Source: CAZJQD01 sp964548165 [NCBI: uncultured bacterium] (GTDB lineage: Bacteria > UBA8481). From it: a stretch of DNA of 27,104 bases. The notes beneath the pieces are model-generated. The model did no database searches. It worked only from the letters and a program-made list of their open reading frames with translations, and had not been told where the DNA came from. The position numbers and the translations under genes are program-made. The DNA lies in contig CAZJQD010000041.1 of NCBI GenBank assembly GCA_964548165.1, positions 1-27,104 of the forward strand, in the 5' to 3' direction. Each line of letters begins with the position of its first letter. Within the stretch, counting starts at the first letter, position 1. Below, piece after piece: positions 8,337 to 15,878 of this stretch.

Positions 8337-9775
8337 CGTTGCTGTCGCGAGTTGTCGCCGCACTCCTGAGCGGCTTGCTCCTGCACCTCTCGCTTCCACC
8401 GCACCACGTCTCCGGCCTCGTCTGGATCGCGCTGATACCGCTCTTGTGGGCGGCCGAGCGAGCCTTGTCCACACGCGGCGCCCTGTACCTGGGCCTGGCA
8501 ACGGGTCTCGTGCTCTATTCCCTCAGCCTCTCCTGGTTCGCCCAGCCCTTCGGGGTGGCGGCCCTCGCCTTCTGGCTCCTCCTCGCCCTCTGGATAGGGC
8601 TCTTCGCCGAGTGGTTCCACGTGGCCGCCGGCGGCCGACGATGGCGTGTTCTCCTCTTCACTCCGACAATCTGGGTGGGCCTTGAATTCTTTCGCGCGGA
8701 GGTCTGGTGGTTCGAGTGCGCCTGGTTGACCCCCGGTTCGGCCCTGCACGCAGACCTCGCGGCCTTGCAATGGGCGAGCATCATCGGCGTGTATGGCCTC
8801 TCCTTTGTCATTGTTCTCGTCAACCTGCTCGTGCTGTGGGGGCTCAGGGGTTCCAAGGCGAGCTGGGCCGGCGTGGTCGCCGTGCTTGGCACGATCTACA
8901 TCGGCGGCCTTGCCATGGTTCCCTCGTTTCAACCAGGAACCATTCCCGTGGCCGCCATCCAATATGAGAACTACGCCTCGGGCCGCGTGACCAAGCTGGT
9001 CGCGGAGGCCGCGGCCACCGAGCCCCGATTCATCGTGTGGCCGGAGGGCGCCCACTACATGACGGAGCTTGATACGCGGCAAGGCGAAGTGCTGGCTCGA
9101 CTCGCTCGCGAGAACAACGTGTGCCTCGTGGCGGGAGTCCTCGTCGCCTCGTCGCCCATCGACTCGGCACGCCTTGAAAATTGCGCGCTCGTCTTCGACG
9201 CCGACGGCCGATACCTGGGGCGTCACACCAAGCAGCACCTCATCCCCTCGATGGAAAAATCGCTGACGGGTTTCGGCTACGCGCGACGGGAAGACCTGGA
9301 GGTCTTCCGGACGAGCTCGGGAACGGCGGGTGTCCAGATCTGCTTCGACGAGAATTTCACGGACTTGTCCCGAAAGCTGACCGCGCTCGGCGCGGAGTTT
9401 TTTCTCGTTCCCTCGTATGACCCGGCGGCTTGGGGCGACATCCAGCGAAGCCAACACGCCGCGCTCCTTCCTCTCAGGGCCGTGGAATCGAGGCGATGGT
9501 TTGTTCGGGCGGCGTCCTCGGGGCCGTCGCAGATCATCGATCCCGGGGGACGATGGATTGCGTCGACGCCGCTGGATGTCGAAGGCATCCTCACGGGACG
9601 GATCGCCGCTATCCGCGAGCGAACCCTCTATCACCGCTTCGGGTGGCTTCTGCCCTGGCTCTGCCTGGGGGTGACGGTCACCACGGGACTTGCCGCCTTG
9701 TTCCGGACATTAAGCCGCCGGCGAACGATGCGGTCGGCTTCCGGCGGGTCGGTCGGATCGCGCTCCATGCCGTAA
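8321..9775 (+). CDS. lnt: Apolipoprotein N-acyltransferase-like membrane protein (Lnt family)
   Basis: Lnt adds the third acyl chain to the N-terminal cysteine of lipoproteins at the inner membrane. This 484-aa protein has about six N-terminal membrane helices (residues 8-200), a periplasmic nitrilase-fold domain (about 205-430), and a final helix (about 440-462). The Glu-Lys-Cys triad is in place: Glu242 in WPEG, Lys304 in TKQHLIP, Cys341 in ICFDENF. Differences from typical Lnt are PSME in place of PFGE after the lysine, and ICFD in place of ICYE. It could be the housekeeping enzyme or a specialised paralogue; this window has lipoproteins but does not settle it. ATG 8321 overlaps the upstream gene by 16 bases. 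The basic tail (about 465-484) overlaps the convergent minus-strand gene. Confidence 0.85.
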   Translation: MARRLTLLSRVVAALLSGLLLHLSLPPHHVSGLVWIALIPLLWAAERALSTRGALYLGLATGLVLYSLSLSWFAQPFGVAALAFWLLLALWIGLFAEWFHVAAGGRRWRVLLFTPTIWVGLEFFRAEVWWFECAWLTPGSALHADLAALQWASIIGVYGLSFVIVLVNLLVLWGLRGSKASWAGVVAVLGTIYIGGLAMVPSFQPGTIPVAAIQYENYASGRVTKLVAEAAATEPRFIVWPEGAHYMTELDTRQGEVLARLARENNVCLVAGVLVASSPIDSARLENCALVFDADGRYLGRHTKQHLIPSMEKSLTGFGYARREDLEVFRTSSGTAGVQICFDENFTDLSRKLTALGAEFFLVPSYDPAAWGDIQRSQHAALLPLRAVESRRWFVRAASSGPSQIIDPGGRWIASTPLDVEGILTGRIAAIRERTLYHRFGWLLPWLCLGVTVTTGLAALFRTLSRRRTMRSASGGSVGSRSMP

Positions 9776-10290
9776 AGGAGTCTCCAATCCCCGACGGCTT
9801 CACCACCGATGAGGAGTTCCACCGCCAGGACGACGCTGTCGCCGGGTGACAGGCGCGCGATGGTCCACCCGCGCACGATCATGCCGGTATCGAGGGCATC
9901 GGTGAGCGTCAGCGTCACGCGGGGCGGGGCATACAGGCTGACGGCGCCGAGACCATAGGCGGACGCGGCAATCGGCGTATCGCCTCGGACCAGGAAGGAC
10001 GCGAAGACGCGATCGCCGCGCGACGTGTCGTGGCACGTGAATCCGAAAGTGAACGTGACGGTCTCCCCCACCGCGTGGACCTCCCCATCCGGCATCATGC
10101 TCACCCGGCGCTCTCCCTCGGCCGAATAACCTTCCCTCGCCGGCAGGGGCGAGCCGGCAGGCGGCATGGCTCTCCAGAAAAGAAGAAACGCCGCCTGCAG
10201 GAAGAGGACGCCAACAAGCCCCAGGATGATCCGCGCCACGGGGTTCGAGAGGCGCACGCGGCCTCGCGGGTTCCCCTCCTCCGCGCTCAC
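9631..10290 (-). CDS. Uncharacterised membrane-anchored protein with a beta-rich extracytoplasmic domain
   Basis: The 219-aa protein has one N-terminal membrane segment (about residues 17-39, VARIILGLVGVLFLQAAFLL) and then a probably periplasmic beta-rich domain with GETVTFTFGFTCHDTS and PRVTLTLTDALDTG. No family was recognised. GTG 10290 was chosen because it overlaps the Nudix stop as GTGA; the open frame extends to 10362 but would start inside the Nudix gene. It is the last gene of the minus-strand cluster. Its final 48 codons run antisense to the 3' end of the lnt-like gene (overlap 9631-9775), so the C-terminus beyond GMERDP may be a readthrough tail with little constraint. Coupling and a plausible topology support a real gene. 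Confidence 0.68.
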   Translation of the reverse strand: MSAEEGNPRGRVRLSNPVARIILGLVGVLFLQAAFLLFWRAMPPAGSPLPAREGYSAEGERRVSMMPDGEVHAVGETVTFTFGFTCHDTSRGDRVFASFLVRGDTPIAASAYGLGAVSLYAPPRVTLTLTDALDTGMIVRGWTIARLSPGDSVVLAVELLIGGEAVGDWRLLYGMERDPTDPPEADRIVRRRLNVRNKAASPVVTVTPRQSQGRSHPKR

Positions 10291-10832
10291 CCCAGGACGC
10301 CGGTTCGGCCCCGGAACGCGTCGCGGATCGGGGTTCGGGCCGCGGGGCAGAGAAAGGCCCACGGCACTTCATTTCGCGCCACCCAGCGCAGTTCCAGGCT
10401 CTCGTGGCTCCTTCTCAGGCGCCCTCCCGTCACGCGCGCGATCACGGCGATGTCGATGAGCTGTCGCTGGTCGCCGTTGTCGGGGTAGCAGACGATCCGG
10501 TCCTTCGCCTCGGCATAGACGCCCTGCAGGCCGGTGACGCGGATCGTGAGCCCTGTCTCCTCGCGCACCTCGCGTACAGCCGCGTCCACGATCGACTCGC
10601 CGGGCTCGATCCGGCCGCCGGGGAGTCCCCAGAGCCCGCAGTCGGAACGACGCTCGATGAGCAACCGGCCGCGCCGGTCGCGGATGATGAGCCCGACGCC
10701 GGCCTTGGTGCGCGTGCGGGTCGTCGGGGCCGTCAGGCGGAACATGCGGCGAGCGGCCGCCGACCACGCGGAACGCAATTTCGTCTCGGCCGCGGAGAAC
10801 GCGGGGGCCTTCTGCTTCACGCGGCGCGTCAC
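10287..10832 (-). CDS. Nudix hydrolase
   Basis: The product would hydrolyse a nucleoside-diphosphate-linked substrate. The full Nudix box fits GX5EX7REUXEEXGU: it begins at Gly73 (GRIEPGE) and ends REVREETGL at about 87-95, preceded by the usual LWGLPGG. The later LIDIAVIARV and LELRWVARNEVP strands also fit the fold. Substrate cannot be inferred; the tryptophan-rich WGLPGGRIEPGE and the short length resemble small housekeeping Nudix enzymes acting on NDP-sugars or oxidised nucleotides. The start is uncertain: GTG 10832 gives 181 aa, but the first 30 residues look non-conserved and ATG 10745 (MFRLTAP) would give a 152-aa protein with an intact domain. It lies 6 bases after tupC and overlaps the next gene by GTGA. 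Confidence 0.9.
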   Translation of the reverse strand: MTRRVKQKAPAFSAAETKLRSAWSAAARRMFRLTAPTTRTRTKAGVGLIIRDRRGRLLIERRSDCGLWGLPGGRIEPGESIVDAAVREVREETGLTIRVTGLQGVYAEAKDRIVCYPDNGDQRQLIDIAVIARVTGGRLRRSHESLELRWVARNEVPWAFLCPAARTPIRDAFRGRTGVLG

Positions 10833-10838
10833 CGTCTC

Positions 10839-12071
10839 CTACTCCGCCGTCGCGTCATCGTCGACGCGCTCACGAGCGACACGCTCACGAGCGACGCGCT
10901 CACGAGCGACGCGCTCGCGACCGGCGCCCGCGACGGGCCTGCTCAAGGTCTCATCCACGTCGCGTTCCCCGCCCGTCTCCCAGACGCGGACGTGCATGGC
11001 CTTGAAGCCGGCGACGACGATCCGGCCTTCCTCCAGCTCCAGGTCCTCGGCGGAACGGCGCGTCACGAGCGCGTGCAGTTCGGTGTGCGTGTCCTCCCTG
11101 CCGACCAGCACGCGAAGCCTCAGGCCCATCAGCGACCAGCGCGGCTCGACGGCCTCGATGCGCCCCACGAGATGGTTGCGCCGCGAGACGCCGTCGTCGC
11201 CGCTCACCTTGATGACGACATCCTCCGATTTCACCCCCACGATCACCTCGCGGCCGTGCGGCACGTCGCCGACCGCCTGGAGCATCGCGCCGGGGCCGAC
11301 TTGAACCGTCACGACGCCGCCCGCCGAATCCGTCACGACGCCGCGCCAGAGATTCTCGAACCCGAGGAAGTCGGCGGCATCGGGATCGACGGGATGCGCC
11401 AGGACGGCCTCGGTGCGGTCCACCTGCACGAGCCGGCCGTCGCGCATCACGCCGATGCGATCCCCGAGAGCGACGGCCTCGAGCCGCCTGTGGGTGACGA
11501 GGACGATCGTCAGCCCGAGCCGCCGCTTCAGGCGGCCGAGATCGGCAAGGAGCGCGGTGCGGGCTGACTCGTCCAGGCCGTCGGTGGGCTCGTCGAGGAA
11601 GAGGATCTCCGGGGCGCGCGCCAGGACCTGCGCCAGGGCGACGCGACGCGCCTGGCCTCCCGAGAGCGTACGGACGTCGCGCTCCGCCAGGTCCGCCACG
11701 CCCAGGAGCTCGAGGGCGACGTCGATGTCCTCGGGATCCTCGACGCCGTAGCCGACGTTGTAACGCACACTCCCCCGAAAGAGCGCGTGATCCTGCAGGA
11801 GCGACGCGATGCGACGGCGTAGACCATGGCGCGTCGAGGGTGCCGCTTCCTCCCCGAGGAGCCAGAGCCGGCCCTCGTCGGGCGGACGAAGGAGGCCGAG
11901 GCACTTGAGGAGCGTCGTCTTTCCCGCGCCGTTGGGACCGAGGATGGCCAGGCACTCGCCCTTGGCCACCGTCAGCTCGTCGATCGCGATCCGCGCCGCG
12001 CCGAGATCGACGACCAGGCCCTCGGCCCGAAGGATCCCGCTCACGCCGCGCCGCTCCCGTCCCAGCCGCAT
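10839..12071 (-). CDS. tupC: Tungstate/molybdate-type ABC transporter ATP-binding protein with C-terminal TOBE-like domain
   Basis: This ATPase powers TupB. From ATG 12071: Walker A GPNGAGKT (45-52), Q-loop Gln93, signature LSGGQ (136-140), Walker B ILFLDEP (156-162), H-loop His194. A GFENLWRG hinge follows (about 237-244), then a TOBE/Mop-like domain (about 295-365, NHLVGRIEAVEPRW), as in oxyanion importers. The last 30 residues contain a repeated RERVA motif from 15-base DNA repeats, not part of the usual family. The start is uncertain: ATG 12071 has a weak ribosome site, while GTG 12044 (Val10) is preceded by GGGAG about nine bases away. It sits 16 bases after tupB; tungstate rather than molybdate is inferred from TupA. 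Confidence 0.86.
   Translation of the reverse strand: MRLGRERRGVSGILRAEGLVVDLGAARIAIDELTVAKGECLAILGPNGAGKTTLLKCLGLLRPPDEGRLWLLGEEAAPSTRHGLRRRIASLLQDHALFRGSVRYNVGYGVEDPEDIDVALELLGVADLAERDVRTLSGGQARRVALAQVLARAPEILFLDEPTDGLDESARTALLADLGRLKRRLGLTIVLVTHRRLEAVALGDRIGVMRDGRLVQVDRTEAVLAHPVDPDAADFLGFENLWRGVVTDSAGGVVTVQVGPGAMLQAVGDVPHGREVIVGVKSEDVVIKVSGDDGVSRRNHLVGRIEAVEPRWSLMGLRLRVLVGREDTHTELHALVTRRSAEDLELEEGRIVVAGFKAMHVRVWETGGERDVDETLSRPVAGAGRERVARERVARERVARERVDDDATAE
10863..10922 (+). repeat. 15-base tandem repeats in the 3' end of tupC
   Basis: The unit GACGCGCTCACGAGC occurs at 10863-10877, 10878-10892 (one mismatch) and 10893-10907, and in degraded form at 10908-10922. The unit is a multiple of three and encodes RERVA on the minus strand, giving a charged helical tail on the ATPase. 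Near-identity of copies indicates slippage expansion. Confidence 0.95.
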
Positions 12072-12087
12072 CCAGAAGGAAGCGCGC

Positions 12088-12768
12088 TCATGACCGCTTC
12101 TCCTCCTCGTGGAGCACCGTCAGCGCGTAGTGCACGAGAAAGCTGATGCCCACGAGGACGACGGCCAGCGCCAGCGCGATGCCGAACCGGCCGAGCCGCG
12201 CCTCCTGGATGATGGCCGTCGTGAGGACGCGCGTCTCGCCGGCGATATTTCCGCCGACCATCATCACCGCGCCGACCTCCGAGATCACCGAGCCGAACGC
12301 GGCCATGCCCGCGACCCAGAGCCCGATGCGGGCCTCGCGCAGGACCGCCAGGTCCGCGGCGAGCGGGGAAGCGCCGAGAGCAAGCGCGGTCGTGCGGAAC
12401 CGCGACGGCACGGCGGCGACGGCCGAGTAGGTGAGGCCGGCGGCGACGGGGGCCGCGATGATCCACTGCGCGAGGATCATCGCGTTCACGGTGTAGAGCC
12501 AGCCGAGACCGCCCAGCGGCCCGTCGCGCCAGACCAGGAGGAGTACGCCCAACCCGACGGCGACGGGCGGAAAACCCATGCCCGTGTAGAGGAGCGCGAC
12601 GACGGCGCGACGGCCGGGAAACGATCGCAAGGCCACCCAGGCCCCGATCGGTACACCCACCACGAGCGCCAGGAGCGTAGCCAGCCCCGAGACCTGGAGC
12701 GATCGCAGGGTGATCGCGAGAACGGCCGGGTCCGAGATGACCGTCACGACGGCGTCGAGCCCGTTCAT
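12088..12768 (-). CDS. tupB: Tungstate-type ABC transporter permease TupB
   Basis: The 226-aa inner-membrane permease forms the oxyanion channel. It has about five or six membrane segments and the BPD_transp_1 fold: ITLRSLQVSGLATLLALVVGVPIG at the start of the domain, the long central PPVAVGLGVLLLVW, and the ATPase-docking EAA-type loop TALALGASPLAADLAVLREAR (split TALALGAS / LAVLREAR, near 140-160). The closing IISEVG-like motif VISEVGAVMMVGGNI is characteristic of tungstate/TupB permeases. ATG 12768 overlaps the tupA stop as ATGA, so it was preferred to the in-frame extension to 12795. Length is normal for the family (about 225-235). Confidence 0.88.
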   Translation of the reverse strand: MNGLDAVVTVISDPAVLAITLRSLQVSGLATLLALVVGVPIGAWVALRSFPGRRAVVALLYTGMGFPPVAVGLGVLLLVWRDGPLGGLGWLYTVNAMILAQWIIAAPVAAGLTYSAVAAVPSRFRTTALALGASPLAADLAVLREARIGLWVAGMAAFGSVISEVGAVMMVGGNIAGETRVLTTAIIQEARLGRFGIALALAVVLVGISFLVHYALTVLHEEEKRS

Positions 12769-13514
12769 GAGGCGGAGGCCTTCTTCAGGAGCCACGCCGC
12801 GAGCTGGTTGGCCGCGGACTGGCGCTTCAAGGACGACGCATCGGTGCCGGGTTGGCGGACGATGAGGAGCGTGTAGCGGGCGTCGAGCATCGTGTCGGAA
12901 TCGACGAGCACCTTCAGCCGCACGCTCGGCGCGAACGCGGCAAACGTGATCGCATCGGTCAACGTGTAGGCATTCCGCTCGTCGGCGATCCGCAGCGTGG
13001 CACCGGCTCCCGCCCCCGCGGCAACGCTGGAGCGCGGGCGCACACCCGCCGCCTGCCAGAGCATCAGCTCGCGCTTGTGCGTCCCGGATCCATCATCGCG
13101 CGAGACGAACGGATGACGAACGAGCTGGCGCATCGCATGAAGGGCGCCGAGGCCGCGGATGCCCGCGGGATCGTTCTCGGGCCCCGCGAGGACGTAGTGA
13201 TTGGGCAGGAAGGGATAGTCGGCCAACGAACTCCCGGACGCCACGAACGCGCGCTCCCCCTCCGGGTCGAAGGTCACGAGCACGTCCGCCGATCCGGACG
13301 ATCCCAGCCGGAACCCCTCGGCGCTCGTGACGCCCACGAGCCGCACCCCGATGCCGGTCTCGTCGGTAAACGCCCGCACCCACCCGTCGAGCGTGCCTGC
13401 GTCGACGAGCGTTGTGCCGGCCGCCAGGACAAGCGAGACCGGCGCCCGGCCACAGCCGAGAGCGGCGAGGGCGACGCAGGCCACGAGACCGAACCGCGAC
13501 ATCATCCGCGCCAT
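12765..13514 (-). CDS. tupA: Tungstate-binding-protein-like substrate-binding lipoprotein (TupA family)
   Basis: The 249-aa protein has a signal peptide ending in a lipobox (LAALGC, Cys21), so it is a lipoprotein that would feed TupB. Family landmarks are SRDDGSGTHKREL (138-150), a close match to the TupA ligand loop, and AYTLTDA (182-188). The first ligand loop reads AGTTLVDAGTLD (32-43), where TupA usually has ATTTS-x-D-SGLLD, so anion-contacting residues differ. DVLVTFDPEGE (78-88) is also in the expected place. ATG 13514 overlaps the stop of the upstream DUF3160 gene by one base (TAATG); ATGs at 13505 and 13502 are alternatives. Tungstate is the likely ligand, molybdate or another oxyanion being possible. 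Confidence 0.82.
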   Translation of the reverse strand: MARMMSRFGLVACVALAALGCGRAPVSLVLAAGTTLVDAGTLDGWVRAFTDETGIGVRLVGVTSAEGFRLGSSGSADVLVTFDPEGERAFVASGSSLADYPFLPNHYVLAGPENDPAGIRGLGALHAMRQLVRHPFVSRDDGSGTHKRELMLWQAAGVRPRSSVAAGAGAGATLRIADERNAYTLTDAITFAAFAPSVRLKVLVDSDTMLDARYTLLIVRQPGTDASSLKRQSAANQLAAWLLKKASAS

Positions 13515-15865
13515 TAATCCGCCGTGAACGTGTAGTCGAAGCCGAGACCTTCCTGCTCGGCCAATCCCGTGGGCGCGGGCTTTGCGGACGGGGATCGGTA
13601 GGCGCCCTGCCACGCCGTCGGGACGGGCCGCGCATCGGACGCCAGGCGCGTCCGCCACGCTTCATCGGTCAGGCGATCCTCGATCGGCTGGAGAAACTCG
13701 AAGTACTCGTAGACGGCGCCGCGCGTCAGCCGCGGCCCTCGGCGCGAAGGCACCGCCACGTAGAGCTCCTGCGCAAGACCCGTCGCTACGGTCAAGGCCT
13801 GGCCGCGGGCGGTGCCCACGTCGGCGACCATGGCCATGCTCTTTTGAGACTCGGGCAACGTATCCCAGATGCCGCGCGCGTCATCGATGTCGTTGAGCAG
13901 GCACCCGGTCGTGATCTTTGCGAGGTCGCTCCCGATGAAGTGGATGAACTTGTACTCCTCCTCCGTGATCGACCGCCACTCCAGTTCCTTCCCCGCAATC
14001 GTCGCCGCCTGGCGCGCCATCTCCGTGAAGAGTACGAGCTTCTCGTCCATGCGCTCCGTCAGGCATCCGCGCGAGGAGAGGTCGGCGCGGAGCTTCTCCG
14101 ACAACCACCGGACGCGATGGAAGAAGACGGGGTTCGGCTCGACGTAGCCCTTGGGGAGCTCGGTCTGGTAGACGTCACCGCCGCCCTCGGCGCCGTAGGA
14201 CTCGGAGTAGAGGATCGTGTGGTGTCGCAGCTCGGCCCAGCTCCCGGCCGCCGCGGTCAGGCAGCGATCCATCCAGGCCGTCGACCGCGTGAACCACGGC
14301 GTTCCGGTCCCCGTCACCGGCGCCACGGCGTTGTAGAGCCAGAGGAACCCGGAATAGATCCCCGCCGCCCATTGCTCGGGAACAAACCCCGCCACCCGTT
14401 GCCGCAGTTCCTCGATCCGCTCCGGATACCAGTCCGGGAGCCCGGCGCGGCCGGAGGCCTCCACGAGGTCGCGGGCGCGGGGATTTCCGAGAACGGTCAT
14501 GACGTCGATGGCGCGGGAGTGGGGGCGGTCGAGGCCAACGAGCTTCTGCATGATCTCTGCATCCAGGACCGCGCGCCGCGGGAGGAACCTCATGTGCCAG
14601 GGCGAGAGCGTCTCGGCCGTGATGCGCCGCATCGGGGGCTGGGGGACCGCGCGCACCGTGGTCAGGAAGCGCCGCTGGAGCCCCGGATCAAGGAGCCTGG
14701 CCGCGGTCGCCGAGTCGCCGTAGACGGACACCATCGCGCCCCGCCATTCCTGCGGCGAGAGCGTGGACGGCTGGGCGGTGAAGAGCCCGACGAGGTCGTC
14801 GATGCGCCGACGCATGGCCTCGGCCGTGACCGCGCGCAGAGCGCCCGATCCCTTGCCATCGCGGAGCGCCAGGATCGCGAGCTGAGCGCGGAGCACGTCC
14901 TTCGAGAAGGACTCGTCGCGGGGCAGGTCGAAGGGAACCTGGCCCAGCCATTGCACGGCGCGGAAATAATTCTTTGCGTCGGCGGAGAGCGTGTAGTGCC
15001 CGCGCGGCCGGAACTCGCCGTAGTCCACCTCGTGGCCCGTGAACGAGATGGCCATGCCCGCGGCCGCGCGGATGCGCGCCAGCTCGGAGCGCACGATCGC
15101 GGCGGCGATAGGCGGCAAGGTGACGCGCCGGCCGGAGAGCAGTTCCTCGGCCACGGCAAAGTACGCGGCATTCTCCAGGGCCGCCGTCCGGAGCGCCGTG
15201 TCGGCGGATGCTCGCGCCTGGCGCAGGGACTCCGCGCGGAGGGCGCGCGCCAGGTGGAGGGTCCAGCCGAAGAGCACCCGCCGCTCGACGGTCTTCAGGG
15301 TGTAGGCGTAGAGATCGCCAAGCGTGTGGAGGAAGACGTCGGTCGTCACGAAGTTCGGCAGGTTGGCATACACGTTCTGCTCGTAGATGTAGAACATCTG
15401 CGGCTGATCGGCCGTCGTGACCACGAAGCCCAGTTGCTCGAGGCGACGGCGCTGGTCGGGGGCGAACGTGCCGAAGTCGCGGGCGTTGATGACGTTGGAG
15501 AGTCCCGGATCGACGCGATAGTCCGGGACGGACGCGCGAATCGTCAGCGACGCGGGAGCCGGTGCCGCCAGCGGCCGGGTCGGCAGGAACGGCGCGGAAT
15601 CGGGGAGTGACCGCCGCACCCAGCTCGCGTCGCCCGTCTCCCAGTTCATGCGCTGGTAGCGCACCGTCTGCCGGATACGGGGAAAGTCGTCGCGGCCCTG
15701 GGCGGCATCCATGACAGCGAAGGCGCTTGCCGCCGGTGTCGGCGAGGACGGCATGAGCGCGCTTCGTGGCCCGTGTGTAACCGCGGCGAGAGCCAGCGAG
15801 GGCAACAGCGCGAGGAGCGCGAGAGCGGCGACAACCGAATGATGATGCCGGACAAGAGTGCGCAC
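13514..15865 (-). CDS. Exported DUF3160 protein
   Basis: The 783-aa protein has a signal peptide (basic start, hydrophobic core VVAALALLALLPSLALA, cleavage near residue 28). The mature part carries the DUF3160 landmark NFVTTDVFLHTLGDLYAY (170-187), and later PRARDLVEASGRAGLP and FVPEQWAAGIYSGFLWLYN, as in that family of large secreted, mostly helical proteins. No function is known for it. The start is GTG 15865, which has AGAGAGGA six bases upstream and gives the signal peptide directly; the frame extends to 15943 but would overlap the upstream gene. It follows the FG-GAP gene by 13 bases and overlaps tupA by one base (TAATG), so it is in one transcription unit with the tungstate transporter. 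Confidence 0.82.
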   Translation of the reverse strand: MRTLVRHHHSVVAALALLALLPSLALAAVTHGPRSALMPSSPTPAASAFAVMDAAQGRDDFPRIRQTVRYQRMNWETGDASWVRRSLPDSAPFLPTRPLAAPAPASLTIRASVPDYRVDPGLSNVINARDFGTFAPDQRRRLEQLGFVVTTADQPQMFYIYEQNVYANLPNFVTTDVFLHTLGDLYAYTLKTVERRVLFGWTLHLARALRAESLRQARASADTALRTAALENAAYFAVAEELLSGRRVTLPPIAAAIVRSELARIRAAAGMAISFTGHEVDYGEFRPRGHYTLSADAKNYFRAVQWLGQVPFDLPRDESFSKDVLRAQLAILALRDGKGSGALRAVTAEAMRRRIDDLVGLFTAQPSTLSPQEWRGAMVSVYGDSATAARLLDPGLQRRFLTTVRAVPQPPMRRITAETLSPWHMRFLPRRAVLDAEIMQKLVGLDRPHSRAIDVMTVLGNPRARDLVEASGRAGLPDWYPERIEELRQRVAGFVPEQWAAGIYSGFLWLYNAVAPVTGTGTPWFTRSTAWMDRCLTAAAGSWAELRHHTILYSESYGAEGGGDVYQTELPKGYVEPNPVFFHRVRWLSEKLRADLSSRGCLTERMDEKLVLFTEMARQAATIAGKELEWRSITEEEYKFIHFIGSDLAKITTGCLLNDIDDARGIWDTLPESQKSMAMVADVGTARGQALTVATGLAQELYVAVPSRRGPRLTRGAVYEYFEFLQPIEDRLTDEAWRTRLASDARPVPTAWQGAYRSPSAKPAPTGLAEQEGLGFDYTFTAD

Positions 15866-15878
15866 GAGATTCCTCTCT

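Noticed and set aside
7949-9634. A 561-codon minus-strand open frame opposite the lnt-like gene
   Set aside because: Hydrophilic, domain-free translation complementary to a clear membrane nitrilase.
13412-15610. A 732-codon plus-strand open frame opposite DUF3160
   Set aside because: Arg-rich shadow with no family features; the minus strand carries a signal peptide and DUF3160 landmarks.
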